DNA from: Gammaproteobacteria bacterium
GTDB taxonomy: Bacteria; Pseudomonadota; Gammaproteobacteria; GCA-001735895
Direction: 5' to 3'
DNA length: 64,000 nucleotides
NCBI GenBank assembly: GCA_024225395.1
Contig: JAAEMR010000193.1
Location: 1 to 64,000, forward strand
Shown one piece after another: positions 19,301 to 26,708 of this stretch (its first letter is position 1; each line of letters begins with the position of its first letter). The notes under the pieces were generated by a model. It had not been told where the DNA came from. It saw only the letters and a list, made by a program, of their open reading frames with translations, and ran no database searches. Made by a program: the position numbers and the translations under genes.

Positions 19301-19795
19301 GACACTGAAACCACCTGCCGAATCACTACTGTTAAAGGTACCGGTTAAAACAGGTGTGGTATCAATCGTAGTCAAATTATCAACCGTAGGAAAAGAACCC
19401 ACAGTCACTGCACTGGGCAATATATACCAACTACTTGCCCCCTTTGAACAATGATCATCTTCATAAGCTCTCAGGTAAAGGTTGTACACACCACCTATCG
19501 CTGGAGCAGTGATATTAAAATTTTCGCTAAAACTTCCTGATTTAGACTGGTGGTTAGGGTGATTCACACAGGTAAGCGCTCCACTAGAGCCAGCAATACG
19601 CCAACCTGTCGATCCCCATTTACCTTTTTTTCCTTTTTTAGTGGTCGAGACATTCACCACAGCACTAATGGTTGCCCCGGCAGAAACAGTGGTGCTTGAA
19701 GAACCATCAACCGTTGCAGAGTTAATTGATCTTGCTGCCCAGGAATTACCACTTAAAAACAAATAAATTCCAAATATTAATAGTATTTTTCTCAT
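16364..19795 (-). CDS. mshQ: MshQ-like giant surface protein (LamG + DUF6701)
   Basis: The product has 1143 residues: a signal peptide (1-20), Ser/Thr-rich Ig-like repeats, and a LamG/concanavalin-type domain at about 230-445 (VEFRMDEDSW, then GYFDGTNDYIEVP and WVNPSSYDDW). A long beta-rich region follows, and the C-terminal third (about 660-1143) is DUF6701, ending FNWDGVAGDDDPFAKATFGIYSG, the typical MshQ terminus. In Vibrio and Shewanella MshQ is the last gene of the mannose-sensitive haemagglutinin (type IV pilus) locus. No pilin or mshO/P gene is near, so this is an isolated copy, probably an exported adhesin or pilus-tip protein. Confidence 0.82.
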   Translation of the reverse strand: MRKILLIFGIYLFLSGNSWAARSINSATVDGSSSTTVSAGATISAVVNVSTTKKGKKGKWGSTGWRIAGSSGALTCVNHPNHQSKSGSFSENFNITAPAIGGVYNLYLRAYEDDHCSKGASSWYILPSAVTVGSFPTVDNLTTIDTTPVLTGTFNSSDSAGGFSVTVDSVTYTLAGSSELTNVGDDWTLDLGSITPLSIGVYEVIAISVDASAISATDTSSNELSIIGGAVVEFRMDEDSWSGAAGDVSDTQGNLDGTSYNGIDTDDANPAITGTPGTCRYGYFDGTNDYIEVPGIPYSNTITIMAWVNPSSYDDWSTIMVRANQNADWEDGYGLVRYQSADVIHFYVEDWRLPTVSTNAPLNQWTHIAAVYDGNTMQIFKNGVLDNERVVGSRDLSTIGKLMIGDSVWQGKGSGEDVWHGSIDEVRVYHGALSSADIFSIKNEAHSCSGSTPLVDHFVIDVGAGSANTCTPFSFTVTAEDSGNNVIPDYAETVSITTSTSRGDFSTVTATNNISPNPDNDDNGSAAYTFDELDTGAITLSLSNEHAETLTILVNDSIVPVTSTSTDIIFSDNAFTITDTDAAVAGDDVPVAGRDHSYQIQMIRKDPVTGCGVATGYDGVKPLKMWRTKNGSDPSTNSPVLDGDTLPSTDPGVDNGSITFTAGVADVTLATTDIGKFTIELADISNSFAAVTIAGTSSQQIVRPFGIGIDFENLRDADFSDNGSIDDSTGTDLSYASGIAGSVITQAGENFKVTVSGVLWSAADDADNNGVPDAAAYLGNNNVTPSFAAEGETVTLTASVVEPVGASLGSFTINGAAGGLFDAFNSGAQTDALMTYSNVGIIDISANLTDTDYFSSGVNISGSAPNVGRFNPYQYAVTASLVNDACTGGGFTYAQQEFTAEVTLEAQNKSNNRTDGYRDSYATLTVSSELNIENSETGSAYDLETFTTTESFSAVTMGSSQFDIDLRWDMGLQDKTVTMVNLIDSSDEVTLIASSPAMLGSTEVRYGRLALDNVYGSELIELTMPMKTEYFDGANFIVNTDDDCTIIMDTDLSVVSSLSGGSSTVSVISTTAASGILNISLTAPGAGNSGDITVTPDLNASSDLWLRFNWDGVAGDDDPFAKATFGIYSGDSSQIYYRQVYGN

Positions 19796-19934
19796 AAAGG
19801 TAATGTTTATGGCTTTTACAAGGTATCTGATTTAATAATGATTCATAAATAGTATAGTAGATTTCATCAAAATCAGGATTTTGATAATAATATTTTTACA
19901 TGATTGCTTCTTTTTACCTTTTCCCGAGCTCCAA

Positions 19935-20279
19935 ATGATAATTGATGATTTTATACACGACCTAATCGTTAATCCTGATAGCATTGTTTTTCTACAGACA
20001 ATAGAAATTATTGATAGTCTTTATCTATTTACCCCCACTTCTTTCACTAATGGGAATCAGCATAATGAAGTCGGCCAGAACAATGGCAGTTGTAAAATTT
20101 TTGCTTTTGCACAACTTCAAAAATTATCACCACAGCAAGCCTTAAGTTGTTTTGGTGAGTACTATCGACACGATGTACTTAAAAAGCCAGAAGCCGAAGA
20201 TCACCAGAACATTCGACAGTTCATGTTAAATGGATGGCAGGGTATTAAATTTGAGGGCAATCCATTATCACCCAGGTGA
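19935..20279 (+). CDS. HopJ-family protein
   Basis: The sequence shows the HopJ type III effector family pattern: an N-terminal helix, then TPTSFTNG, NEVGQNNGSCKIFAFAQL, CFGEYYR and the C-terminal GWQGIKFEGNPLSP. The family was named from a Pseudomonas effector, but it is widespread in bacteria without type III secretion, and no secretion genes are seen here; a housekeeping role is more likely. The frame is open from 19881, but I start at ATG 19935 (MIIDDFIHDL), which matches the usual N-terminus and gives 114 residues. Confidence 0.82.
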   Translation: MIIDDFIHDLIVNPDSIVFLQTIEIIDSLYLFTPTSFTNGNQHNEVGQNNGSCKIFAFAQLQKLSPQQALSCFGEYYRHDVLKKPEAEDHQNIRQFMLNGWQGIKFEGNPLSPR

Positions 20280-20299
20280 CACTGCTTTCAATATGAAAG

Positions 20300-20341
20300 T
20301 TGATCTACATCAGTTTTTATCGCCTAAAGTGACTCTACACT
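20300..20341 (+). promoter_or_regulatory. Class II FNR/Anr promoter for the DUF6455 gene
   Basis: TTGATCTACATCAG at 20300-20313 matches TTGAT-N4-ATCAA at 9 of 10 positions. A -10-like TACACT lies at 20336-20341. If the box is centred at -41.5, the start of transcription is near 20348 and the -10 falls exactly on this hexamer, the geometry of FNR-activated class II promoters. The gene start is at 20368. Confidence 0.6.
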
Positions 20342-20367
20342 GAACCTGGAAATCATCTGGAGTTCTT

Positions 20368-20748
20368 ATGGCCATTATCAGTTACATTCTTTTAGCTATT
20401 CTTGGCATTGCTTTCACCATTGTAGGTTTGTACTTTCTGATATTAATCACCAGAAACGTTAAACAGGGGCTAGTTGTTCGACACTTACTGGCTAAAAGAG
20501 TCGAGTCATTACGCATGACTAAAATGTTGCGCGGCCTGGGATTAGACTTTAATCAGTACCTGCATACCGTGCCCTTAAGCAAGGTAAGTGAAAGCATGGG
20601 AAAATGTGAATCCTGTCCAACAACAGAAATATGTGATGATAAACTCAAACAGGGGAGTTTAGAAATTCAGGATATTGATTTTTGCCCCAACCAGGAATGT
20701 CTCGGGAAGTTCAGTACCCAAAAAGAACAGGAGGATCAACAGCAATAG
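20368..20748 (+). CDS. DUF6455-like membrane-anchored cysteine-rich protein
   Basis: This is a 126-residue protein with one N-terminal membrane helix (about 4-28) and a cytoplasmic domain carrying five cysteines: CESCPTTEIC near residue 73, then CPNQEC near 108. The pattern KCxxCxxxxxC following a leucine-rich helix (MLRGLGLDFNQYL) resembles DUF6455, whose function is unknown; the cysteines could bind a metal or an Fe-S cluster. The upstream FNR-type promoter suggests induction at low oxygen. The family call is from memory of the pattern. Confidence 0.65.
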   Translation: MAIISYILLAILGIAFTIVGLYFLILITRNVKQGLVVRHLLAKRVESLRMTKMLRGLGLDFNQYLHTVPLSKVSESMGKCESCPTTEICDDKLKQGSLEIQDIDFCPNQECLGKFSTQKEQEDQQQ

Positions 20749-20846
20749 GATCTATGCCTCCTCTTATTTTGCCCCTTTATTTTAACTTACAGAGCTAACC
20801 CCCATTTGCTATGATGCTTCCCTAATAATTGAAAGGGGAGATGCTA

Positions 20847-21206
20847 ATGTCACAACATTATGAGGGTAGCTGCCACTGTGGAGCCGTAAAATTTTCTTAC
20901 GATGGCGATAAAATTGAAAAAGGCTTACGTTGCAACTGTTCCATGTGTTCACGTAAAGGGGCAATGATGACACCTGAAACTATTCCTATAGAAAAATTAC
21001 ATATTGAAGCTGAAAATGGTGTGCTGGGTTTATATCAATTTGGTGCTAAAACGGCGAAACACTTTTTCTGTAAAAACTGTGGCATTTACCCTTTCCATGA
21101 AACTGCTCGTGCTCCCGGGCACTACCGTGTAAATCTGGGGTGTATCGACAAACTGGATACCTCCAAATTTTCTGTTGATGTATTTGACGGGAAAAATTTG
21201 CTGTAA
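20847..21206 (+). CDS. GFA-family zinc protein (CENP-V/GFA domain)
   Basis: The family is named after glutathione-dependent formaldehyde-activating enzyme (Gfa); most members are uncharacterised. The zinc ligands are clear: GSCHCGAVKF at the N-terminus, CNCSMCSRKG near residue 33 and FCKNCGIYPF near 76. GGGGAG six bases before the ATG at 20847 decides that start (119 residues) over in-frame TTG 20829 and ATG 20841. The substrate is unknown, as a Gfa role in formaldehyde oxidation has been questioned for the family as a whole. Confidence 0.85.
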   Translation: MSQHYEGSCHCGAVKFSYDGDKIEKGLRCNCSMCSRKGAMMTPETIPIEKLHIEAENGVLGLYQFGAKTAKHFFCKNCGIYPFHETARAPGHYRVNLGCIDKLDTSKFSVDVFDGKNLL

Positions 21207-21229
21207 CAGGCTATTTAAGGTTTTAATCT

Positions 21230-22240
21230 ATGGATTTATTGACCCAGGGTCTTCTCGGTACATCAATGGCTTTAGCCATTGCTAAACCCGATGAAATTAA
21301 AAAAGCAGCAATCATAGGTCTGCTCGCCGGACTGGCTGCAGATGTCGATTTTTTCATTCGCTCGAGTACCGACCCGCTACTAAACCTTGAGTTTCATCGA
21401 CATTTTACCCACTCAGTATTTTTCATTCCCATTGCCGCACTGATAATCAGCATTGTATTGTGGCCTTTGTTTGCTAAACACCTCAGCTGGAAAAAAATAT
21501 TTACCTATAGCTTCGCGGGGTACCTGTTAAGCGGTTTACTGGATGCCTGCACCAGTTATGGAACGCGCCTGTTATGGCCGTTAAGCGAAGACAAAATAAG
21601 CTTCAATATTATTTCTATTATTGACCCGGTATTCACCCTGTTTTTATTACTCGGCGTTTTAATTACGCTTAAAACAAAACAAAGGCTTTATATTTACCTG
21701 TCTCTTATTATGTCTTCCAGCTACATGATGCTGGGCTGGTTTCAACACCAGCAGGTTGAGCAACTTAGTCGACAGCTGGCCGAGCAAAGGGGCCATCAAG
21801 CTGAAAAACTGATAGTAAAACCAACTCTCGGTAATCTTTTTTTATGGCGTTCAATTTATTTGGATCAGGATAAATACTATGTTGATGCTATTCGGCTCAA
21901 CCCGCTGACAGAGCAATCAACAATATTTAAAGGGCAGAGCATCCAGAAATTTGATCCGGGGGCACATAGCCTGAATATTCCTGCTGACTCGGTACTGCAA
22001 CATGACATAAATCGCTTTTCTTCTTTTACCAGAAACTACCTGGCCATAGACCCACTACAGAAAAATTTTATCATCGACGTTAGATACTCCAACCTGCCCA
22101 ACACAACCGCTGCTTTATGGGGCATCCAGATTGACCCTGAAACACCAGACCATCATGCTTACTATCAAATTAAACGTGATTCCAGTAATGCAACAAGAGA
22201 GACTTTTTTAAATATGCTTTTTGAACGTAGCACCCAGTGA
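21230..22240 (+). CDS. Membrane-bound metal-dependent hydrolase (YdjM/DUF457 family)
   Basis: The 336-residue protein begins with the family hallmark MDLLTQGLLGTS, followed by AADVDFF and HRHFTHSVFF, which supply the Asp and His metal ligands. About five membrane helices occupy the first 180 residues, and a soluble, probably periplasmic, domain fills the rest. YdjM in E. coli belongs to the LexA regulon; no LexA box is visible here. The stop overlaps the GTG start of the next gene by 4 bases, so the pair is co-translated. Confidence 0.82.
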   Translation: MDLLTQGLLGTSMALAIAKPDEIKKAAIIGLLAGLAADVDFFIRSSTDPLLNLEFHRHFTHSVFFIPIAALIISIVLWPLFAKHLSWKKIFTYSFAGYLLSGLLDACTSYGTRLLWPLSEDKISFNIISIIDPVFTLFLLLGVLITLKTKQRLYIYLSLIMSSSYMMLGWFQHQQVEQLSRQLAEQRGHQAEKLIVKPTLGNLFLWRSIYLDQDKYYVDAIRLNPLTEQSTIFKGQSIQKFDPGAHSLNIPADSVLQHDINRFSSFTRNYLAIDPLQKNFIIDVRYSNLPNTTAALWGIQIDPETPDHHAYYQIKRDSSNATRETFLNMLFERSTQ

Positions 22241-22977
22241 ATACCATAGACCTCAACAGATTAACGCTGGGATTCATCCCCGTTCTGCTGACATTAGGTA
22301 TCATGATTCACTGGTCTTTGTCGGTAAAAACGGCGGTGCTTTCTATCTTTCGAATGCTAATTCAATTATTACTGATCGGTTATGCGCTGACCTATATTTT
22401 TGGTATCAACAGTTCATGGCTCGTGCTGTTAATTATATGTTTGATGTTAGTCGCGGCCAGCTGGATATCATTAAGCTCAATAAAACTTAATAGCACAGGT
22501 TTATTTGGATACAGTTTAATCGCCATTGCTATCAGTGGAATTTTTACTCTGCTGATTACCACTCAGGGAATTCTACACGCTGATCCCTGGTATTCACCGC
22601 AGGTCATCATTCCGATTGCCGGCATGATTTTTTCCAACTCTATGAATACCATCAGCCTGGCTGCAGAACGTTTTTATAGCGAATACAAACATAACCCGGA
22701 TTATTTCAGCTGCAGAAATATAGCCTATCAAGCAGCGTTAATTCCTATTTTTAACTCCCTGCTGGCAGTTGGACTTGTTTCATTGCCAGGCATGATGACA
22801 GGGCAAATATTATCGGGAGTATCACCATTAATTGCCGTTAGATACCAGATAATGGTGATGTTAATGATCTTTGGCTCTGCCGGGCTGGCAGCGGCACTGT
22901 TTCTTCATTTTATAAAAAAACAGTTGGTAGAATCAGCTGCATCATCAAACATCAATCATGATGATACAGACGGCTGA
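22237..22977 (+). CDS. FetB-like ABC transporter permease (UPF0014)
   Basis: The protein has 246 residues and about seven membrane helices. Features matching FetB/YbbM include SIFRMLIQLLLIGYALTYIF near the N-terminus, PIAGMIFSNSMNTISLAAERF in the middle and LPGMMTGQILSGVSPLIAVRYQ near the end. In E. coli FetB pairs with the ATPase FetA to export iron. No ATPase gene is adjacent, so the partner must be elsewhere or lost. The start is GTG at 22237, coupled to the upstream hydrolase. It converges on deaD. Confidence 0.85.
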   Translation: MNTIDLNRLTLGFIPVLLTLGIMIHWSLSVKTAVLSIFRMLIQLLLIGYALTYIFGINSSWLVLLIICLMLVAASWISLSSIKLNSTGLFGYSLIAIAISGIFTLLITTQGILHADPWYSPQVIIPIAGMIFSNSMNTISLAAERFYSEYKHNPDYFSCRNIAYQAALIPIFNSLLAVGLVSLPGMMTGQILSGVSPLIAVRYQIMVMLMIFGSAGLAAALFLHFIKKQLVESAASSNINHDDTDG

Positions 22978-22979
22978 CT

Positions 22980-24914
22980 TTACTTTTTAGCGTCGCGCTT
23001 CCTTTTGGCAACCGCAGGTCTTTTGCCTTTACGTTTGGTATGTTTGGGCTTTGATTTACGTTTTGATGAACGATTTGCAGAACCTTTATTTTCACTAAAC
23101 GCTTTAATATTTATCGCTCGTCCGGCTACCCGTGTTTTCTTCAATACCGCCAGTACTTCACCGGGCATATCACCCGGAAGATCGACTAAAGTGAAATCTT
23201 CATAAATATCAATATTACCAATATAACAACTGTCAATTTCTGCTTCATTGGCAATTGCACCGACCACATTGCCGGGTTTAACTTCATGCTGATAACCGAC
23301 ATCCAGTCTGAAGCGCTGCATTTTTACATCAGGATAATCTCTTAAAGGTTTAGCATAGGGCACTAACTCTTTGTCGGGATGATTTTGTTTGTCCTTACGT
23401 TCTCCACTAAAACGCCCTTCTTTATCCTTATGACCGCCAAAACGTTCACTTTTGGAAACCTCACTAGAAGAGTCGCGATCTCTGCCTGGTCGCTCAGATC
23501 TTTCACGACGGCCCCTTTCAGGTCTTTCACCTCTACTCTCTCTTTCCGAGCGTTCTTTTCTGTCACCCCGATCCCGTCTTCCTCTTTCCGGTTTATCAAC
23601 CAGCAAAAGCGGTTCATCACCCTGTACCATTTTGACTAAAGCGGCAGCAATAGTTAAAGGGTCGGATTCATTTTCATCGACGAAAGATTGAATCAAATCA
23701 TGGCATACCGATAAATTCTGCGTATCAATCGTGTCCCGAATACGGCTCTTGAATTTCTCCATACGCTGCGTATTAATGACCGACGTGCTGGGTAAGGTAT
23801 GCGGTTCAATTTTATGCTGCGCCAGCCTTTCAATACTGCGTAACAGGTGTCTTTCTTTTGGCGTCACAAACAAAATAGCTTCGCCTTCACGACCGGCTCG
23901 ACCTGTTCGACCAATCCGGTGAACATAAGACTCACTATCCTGCGGAATATCATAATTCACTACCAGGCTTATTCTCGACACGTCAATGCCGCGTGCAGCC
24001 ACATCCGTCGCCACGACAATATCAAGCGTACTTTTCTTTAAGCGTTCAATCGTTCGTTCACGCATTTTTTGCGGGATATCGCCATTCAATGCAGCCGATG
24101 AATAACCACGAGCTTCCAGCTTTTCAGTCAAATCAACCGTGGCCGTTTTGGTACGAACAAAGATCAATACTGCATCAAAGTCCATGCTTTCCAGAATTCG
24201 GGTTAATGCATCCAGTTTATTATAACCCGTCACCATCAGGAAACTTTGCTTGATGGTCGGCGCTGTCTGAGTCTTACCCTTTATCTTAACCAGCTTTGGA
24301 TCATCCAGGTATTTTGTCGCTACGCGTTGAATAGCCTGTGGCATGGTCGCTGAGAATAGTGCAATCTGCCTGTCCTTAGGTGTTTTCTCCATAATCCATT
24401 CAACATCATCGATAAAACCCATGCGCAACATTTCGTCTGCTTCATCTAAAACCAGAGCCTGTAATTTATCCAGCTTCAGGGTTCTTTTATTGATGTGATC
24501 CATGACCCGGCCCGGAGTACCGACGATAACATGTACTCCACGTTTTAACTGACGCAGCTGAATATCATAGGATTGACCACCGTAAATCGGCAATACATGA
24601 AAACCTTTAATGTCTGACGCATACGATTGAAATGCTTCCGCAACCTGAATAGCCAGCTCACGAGTCGGAGCCAAAACCAGAAGTTGCGGGCTTTTTAAAC
24701 TTAAATCCACCTGACTTAATAATGGCAGCGCAAAAGCAGCGGTTTTACCCGTGCCCGTTTGGGCCTGTCCAATGATATCCCGTCCATCTAACAACAGTGG
24801 AATACATTCAGCCTGAATCGGTGAAGGCGTTTCATAACCCAGCCGGGATAATGCTTTTAAAACAGGGGAAGGCAGATCCAGATCTGCAAATGATGGGGTG
24901 GTTTGAGAGGACAT
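22980..24914 (-). CDS. deaD: DEAD-box RNA helicase DeaD/CsdA
   Basis: DeaD unwinds RNA in ribosome assembly and in the cold. The 644-residue protein has the Q motif (LSRLGYETPSPIQ), AQTGTGKT, the DEAD motif in VLDEADEML, SAT, and HRIGRTGRAGREG. Residues 435-510 are an Arg/Glu-rich low-complexity linker, followed by the DbpA-type RNA-binding domain (VGAIANEAEIDSCYIGNI) and a Lys/Arg-rich tail. The leader upstream is long and contains the RNA element at 25115-25250; deaD genes in other bacteria also have long regulated leaders. Confidence 0.95.
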   Translation of the reverse strand: MSSQTTPSFADLDLPSPVLKALSRLGYETPSPIQAECIPLLLDGRDIIGQAQTGTGKTAAFALPLLSQVDLSLKSPQLLVLAPTRELAIQVAEAFQSYASDIKGFHVLPIYGGQSYDIQLRQLKRGVHVIVGTPGRVMDHINKRTLKLDKLQALVLDEADEMLRMGFIDDVEWIMEKTPKDRQIALFSATMPQAIQRVATKYLDDPKLVKIKGKTQTAPTIKQSFLMVTGYNKLDALTRILESMDFDAVLIFVRTKTATVDLTEKLEARGYSSAALNGDIPQKMRERTIERLKKSTLDIVVATDVAARGIDVSRISLVVNYDIPQDSESYVHRIGRTGRAGREGEAILFVTPKERHLLRSIERLAQHKIEPHTLPSTSVINTQRMEKFKSRIRDTIDTQNLSVCHDLIQSFVDENESDPLTIAAALVKMVQGDEPLLLVDKPERGRRDRGDRKERSERESRGERPERGRRERSERPGRDRDSSSEVSKSERFGGHKDKEGRFSGERKDKQNHPDKELVPYAKPLRDYPDVKMQRFRLDVGYQHEVKPGNVVGAIANEAEIDSCYIGNIDIYEDFTLVDLPGDMPGEVLAVLKKTRVAGRAINIKAFSENKGSANRSSKRKSKPKHTKRKGKRPAVAKRKRDAKK

Positions 24915-25085
24915 CGGATTAAAGCCGGAAAAAAGGGCACGGAGTATAACAGGGAATCAGTAAAATAGCTTATTAGAAAATTTTTAAGTTATACCCGGTT
25001 TCTCACTAAATTCATGTAAATATGATGCCTGAAGCTTTAAATACGTCTATACCCCGGCATTAATCCAGAAACTAGCTTCATCCGT

Positions 25086-25122
25086 GGTCTCGCAGCATAA
25101 GCATATCGATGTGCAAAAAAAA
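25086..25122. repeat. Copy 1 of a conserved block next to a terminator
   Basis: The block around CGCAGCATAAGCATATCGAT ending in GTGC and eight A recurs at 27437-27472 as CACAGCATAAGCACATCCAG, GTAC and eight A. Identity is about 80% by eye over 35 bases. In both places it lies directly beyond the U tract of a minus-strand terminator. The shared order of parts suggests that the two loci arose by duplication. Confidence 0.6.
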
Positions 25123-25145
25123 CGGCCAGTTAACAAACTGGCCGT
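25115..25145 (-). terminator. Intrinsic terminator of candidate RNA B
   Basis: On the minus strand a perfect 10-bp stem (ACGGCCAGTT / AACTGGCCGT, loop TGTT) is followed at once by eight T. This is a textbook rho-independent terminator. On the plus strand no T tract follows. It ends transcripts coming from the direction of 25448-27194 and separates them from deaD. Confidence 0.85.
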
Positions 25146-25250
25146 AAAATGTCAGCTGAATGAACCTAATCACTCTACATAACCAAAGGAGGACATACAT
25201 GTAAAAACAACGCTACAGAAGAGACGGCTTGTCAGCCTTACTGACAGAAA
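25115..25250 (-). ncRNA. Candidate small RNA B with CCUCC motif
   Basis: In this minus-strand segment a 6-bp stem-loop (TGTCAG / CTGACA, 25230-25246) is followed by the single-stranded-looking motif UCCUCCUUU (25185-25193) inside a weak 5-bp stem, then a strong terminator. The order matches the element at 27465-27602. UCCUCCUUU mimics the anti-Shine-Dalgarno end of 16S rRNA, as do the CCUCC loops of alphaproteobacterial 'cuckoo' RNAs, which bind ribosome-binding sites. I found no clear promoter. The rest of the gene-free stretch 24915-25447 shows no convincing ORF. Confidence 0.35.
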
Positions 25251-25447
25251 CTGAGAACAGCTGTACTACACTCTTCTGATATTGTTAGCTCTTACACTGT
25301 TATGTATAGGATAGATCCCTCAAAAATCCATCCCATCTGGACAAAAGCCCATCTTTAATCGATAAGCGGTTGTTAATATTCTGTTTTACTAACTCTGGTA
25401 AATTTAAACCAGACTTAAAACTCGATTATTGACCTGGCTGAGACTCT

Positions 25448-25795
25448 CTAGTTAATTTTAAAATCGGTTATTGAAACCGATATTTCCGGCCGTGGATCCG
25501 TTGCAAGACCCATCTCAAACAATATCGTTTCTGACAGGTCCAGTTCATCCTGCTGCAAATGAGGCAATAATTGCTCACATATTTGCATAATCAACAAAAG
25601 ACCCTCTCTTTCAGCCGCTCCACCCTGTAAGGCTTCTGCATTTTGAAACAGCAGTTGAATATACTTTTTCATCTCACTCACCTGGAGCGAAGACTCCAGC
25701 TGCTGATACTCTTCTTTGAAATTAATTTCCAGTGTTCTTTTATTCTGAACGTCATCATCAACAATGCTGACTGAAAGTGGACCATCAATTTTCAT
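25448..25795 (-). CDS. Hypothetical protein, 115 residues
   Basis: This is an acidic soluble protein with no recognised family. A beta-rich start (PLSVSIVDDDVQNKRTLEINFK) leads into a predicted helical middle (EEYQQLESSLQVSEMKKYIQLLFQNAEALQ) and a short beta tail. There is no signal peptide or cysteine. It lies 37 bp downstream of the lipase-like gene on the same strand and may be its operon partner. Confidence 0.6.
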   Translation of the reverse strand: MKIDGPLSVSIVDDDVQNKRTLEINFKEEYQQLESSLQVSEMKKYIQLLFQNAEALQGGAAEREGLLLIMQICEQLLPHLQQDELDLSETILFEMGLATDPRPEISVSITDFKIN

Positions 25796-25832
25796 GACTA
25801 TTTTTACCCAATGTTAAAGCTGGAGAATTCCG

Positions 25833-26693
25833 TTACAGAACTGTCCCGGTTTTAGAATTTGAATGATTAGTGGACAATCGTGGCATCTGCCTCTCACTGA
25901 TTAAATCCAGTAAAATCATACCATCGGCTGAAGTTAAACCATGGCTTCCCTGCACCACATAACTGCTTGCTCTATAACGCAAACTATACACATTTTCTAA
26001 AAACTGACTGTTCTGTGAAACTATAAAATCGCCTCCATCAGGAGACTGCTGATCACGCACGATGGAAATATACTCTGCATCTGGATGTGGCTGCCGATTC
26101 AACCAGTATAAAAAACGATGTGGCATTTCCGGCAATAGATCACTGTATAAACCTTGCGAGCGATTGATAGTACCCGCACCGACCATGGGAGCTATCCATG
26201 CCAACGGGCTGTCACCGACTAATTTACCCAGCTCGGCAGAATCAGTTCCCAGATGTGGACTGGCAATGGTAATCAGCATATCAATATTAAGCTCCGGCTT
26301 TTTAACCATGACATAACGAGCTAATACCCCCCCGGCAGAGTGACCGACAAGAACAATTTCCTGTTGCGGATAATATTCTCGCAATTTCATCAGGTAAGCA
26401 GTCAGGTAATAAGCCTGGTTCTGTATTGATGACTCGGTGGGTAGAGATACTCGATAAAACTTATGCGCTGTAGGCTGACGAGATTTCAGTGACACAGGAA
26501 CCATTAACCTGGCTCCATCACTGGCATAAATAAACTCACCGGCGTAAGCCCAGCCATTATAATCCAGTAGCTGCGCTATGCCGGAATCAGACCAGCTGGA
26601 AGGTTGCCCCAGATAGCCCTGAATTAACACTAGCTGCTTGGAAAAAGCCTGTGATGAAACCAGTAACAACAGTGAAAATAGCAGAATACGCAT
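25833..26693 (-). CDS. Secreted alpha/beta hydrolase (lipase-like)
   Basis: A signal peptide (MRILLFSLLLLVSSQAFS) precedes an alpha/beta hydrolase fold. The oxyanion region LIQGYLGQPSSW and the nucleophile elbow VLVGHSAGG (Ser near residue 119) are clear, with ASPHLGTDSAELG after it as in triacylglycerol lipases and PGAP1-type proteins. A catalytic His is probably in VVQGSHGLTSADG near 253. The protein probably acts in the periplasm on esters or lipids. It lies 15 bp after slyD. Confidence 0.8.
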   Translation of the reverse strand: MRILLFSLLLLVSSQAFSKQLVLIQGYLGQPSSWSDSGIAQLLDYNGWAYAGEFIYASDGARLMVPVSLKSRQPTAHKFYRVSLPTESSIQNQAYYLTAYLMKLREYYPQQEIVLVGHSAGGVLARYVMVKKPELNIDMLITIASPHLGTDSAELGKLVGDSPLAWIAPMVGAGTINRSQGLYSDLLPEMPHRFLYWLNRQPHPDAEYISIVRDQQSPDGGDFIVSQNSQFLENVYSLRYRASSYVVQGSHGLTSADGMILLDLISERQMPRLSTNHSNSKTGTVL

Positions 26694-26708
26694 TTGACAA
26701 TCTATACT

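Noticed and set aside
23363..23691. Several overlapping frames opposite and beside the deaD linker
   Set aside because: They come from the Arg/Glu repeat of the helicase linker; no ribosome-binding site or family match.
25185..25204. A perfect ribosome-binding site (AAAGGAGG) followed by ATG-TAA on the plus strand, looking like a start-stop ORF
   Set aside because: The same motif read on the minus strand is the shared UCCUCCUUU of both candidate RNAs, and the other copy has no ATG after it, so the start-stop arrangement is probably chance.
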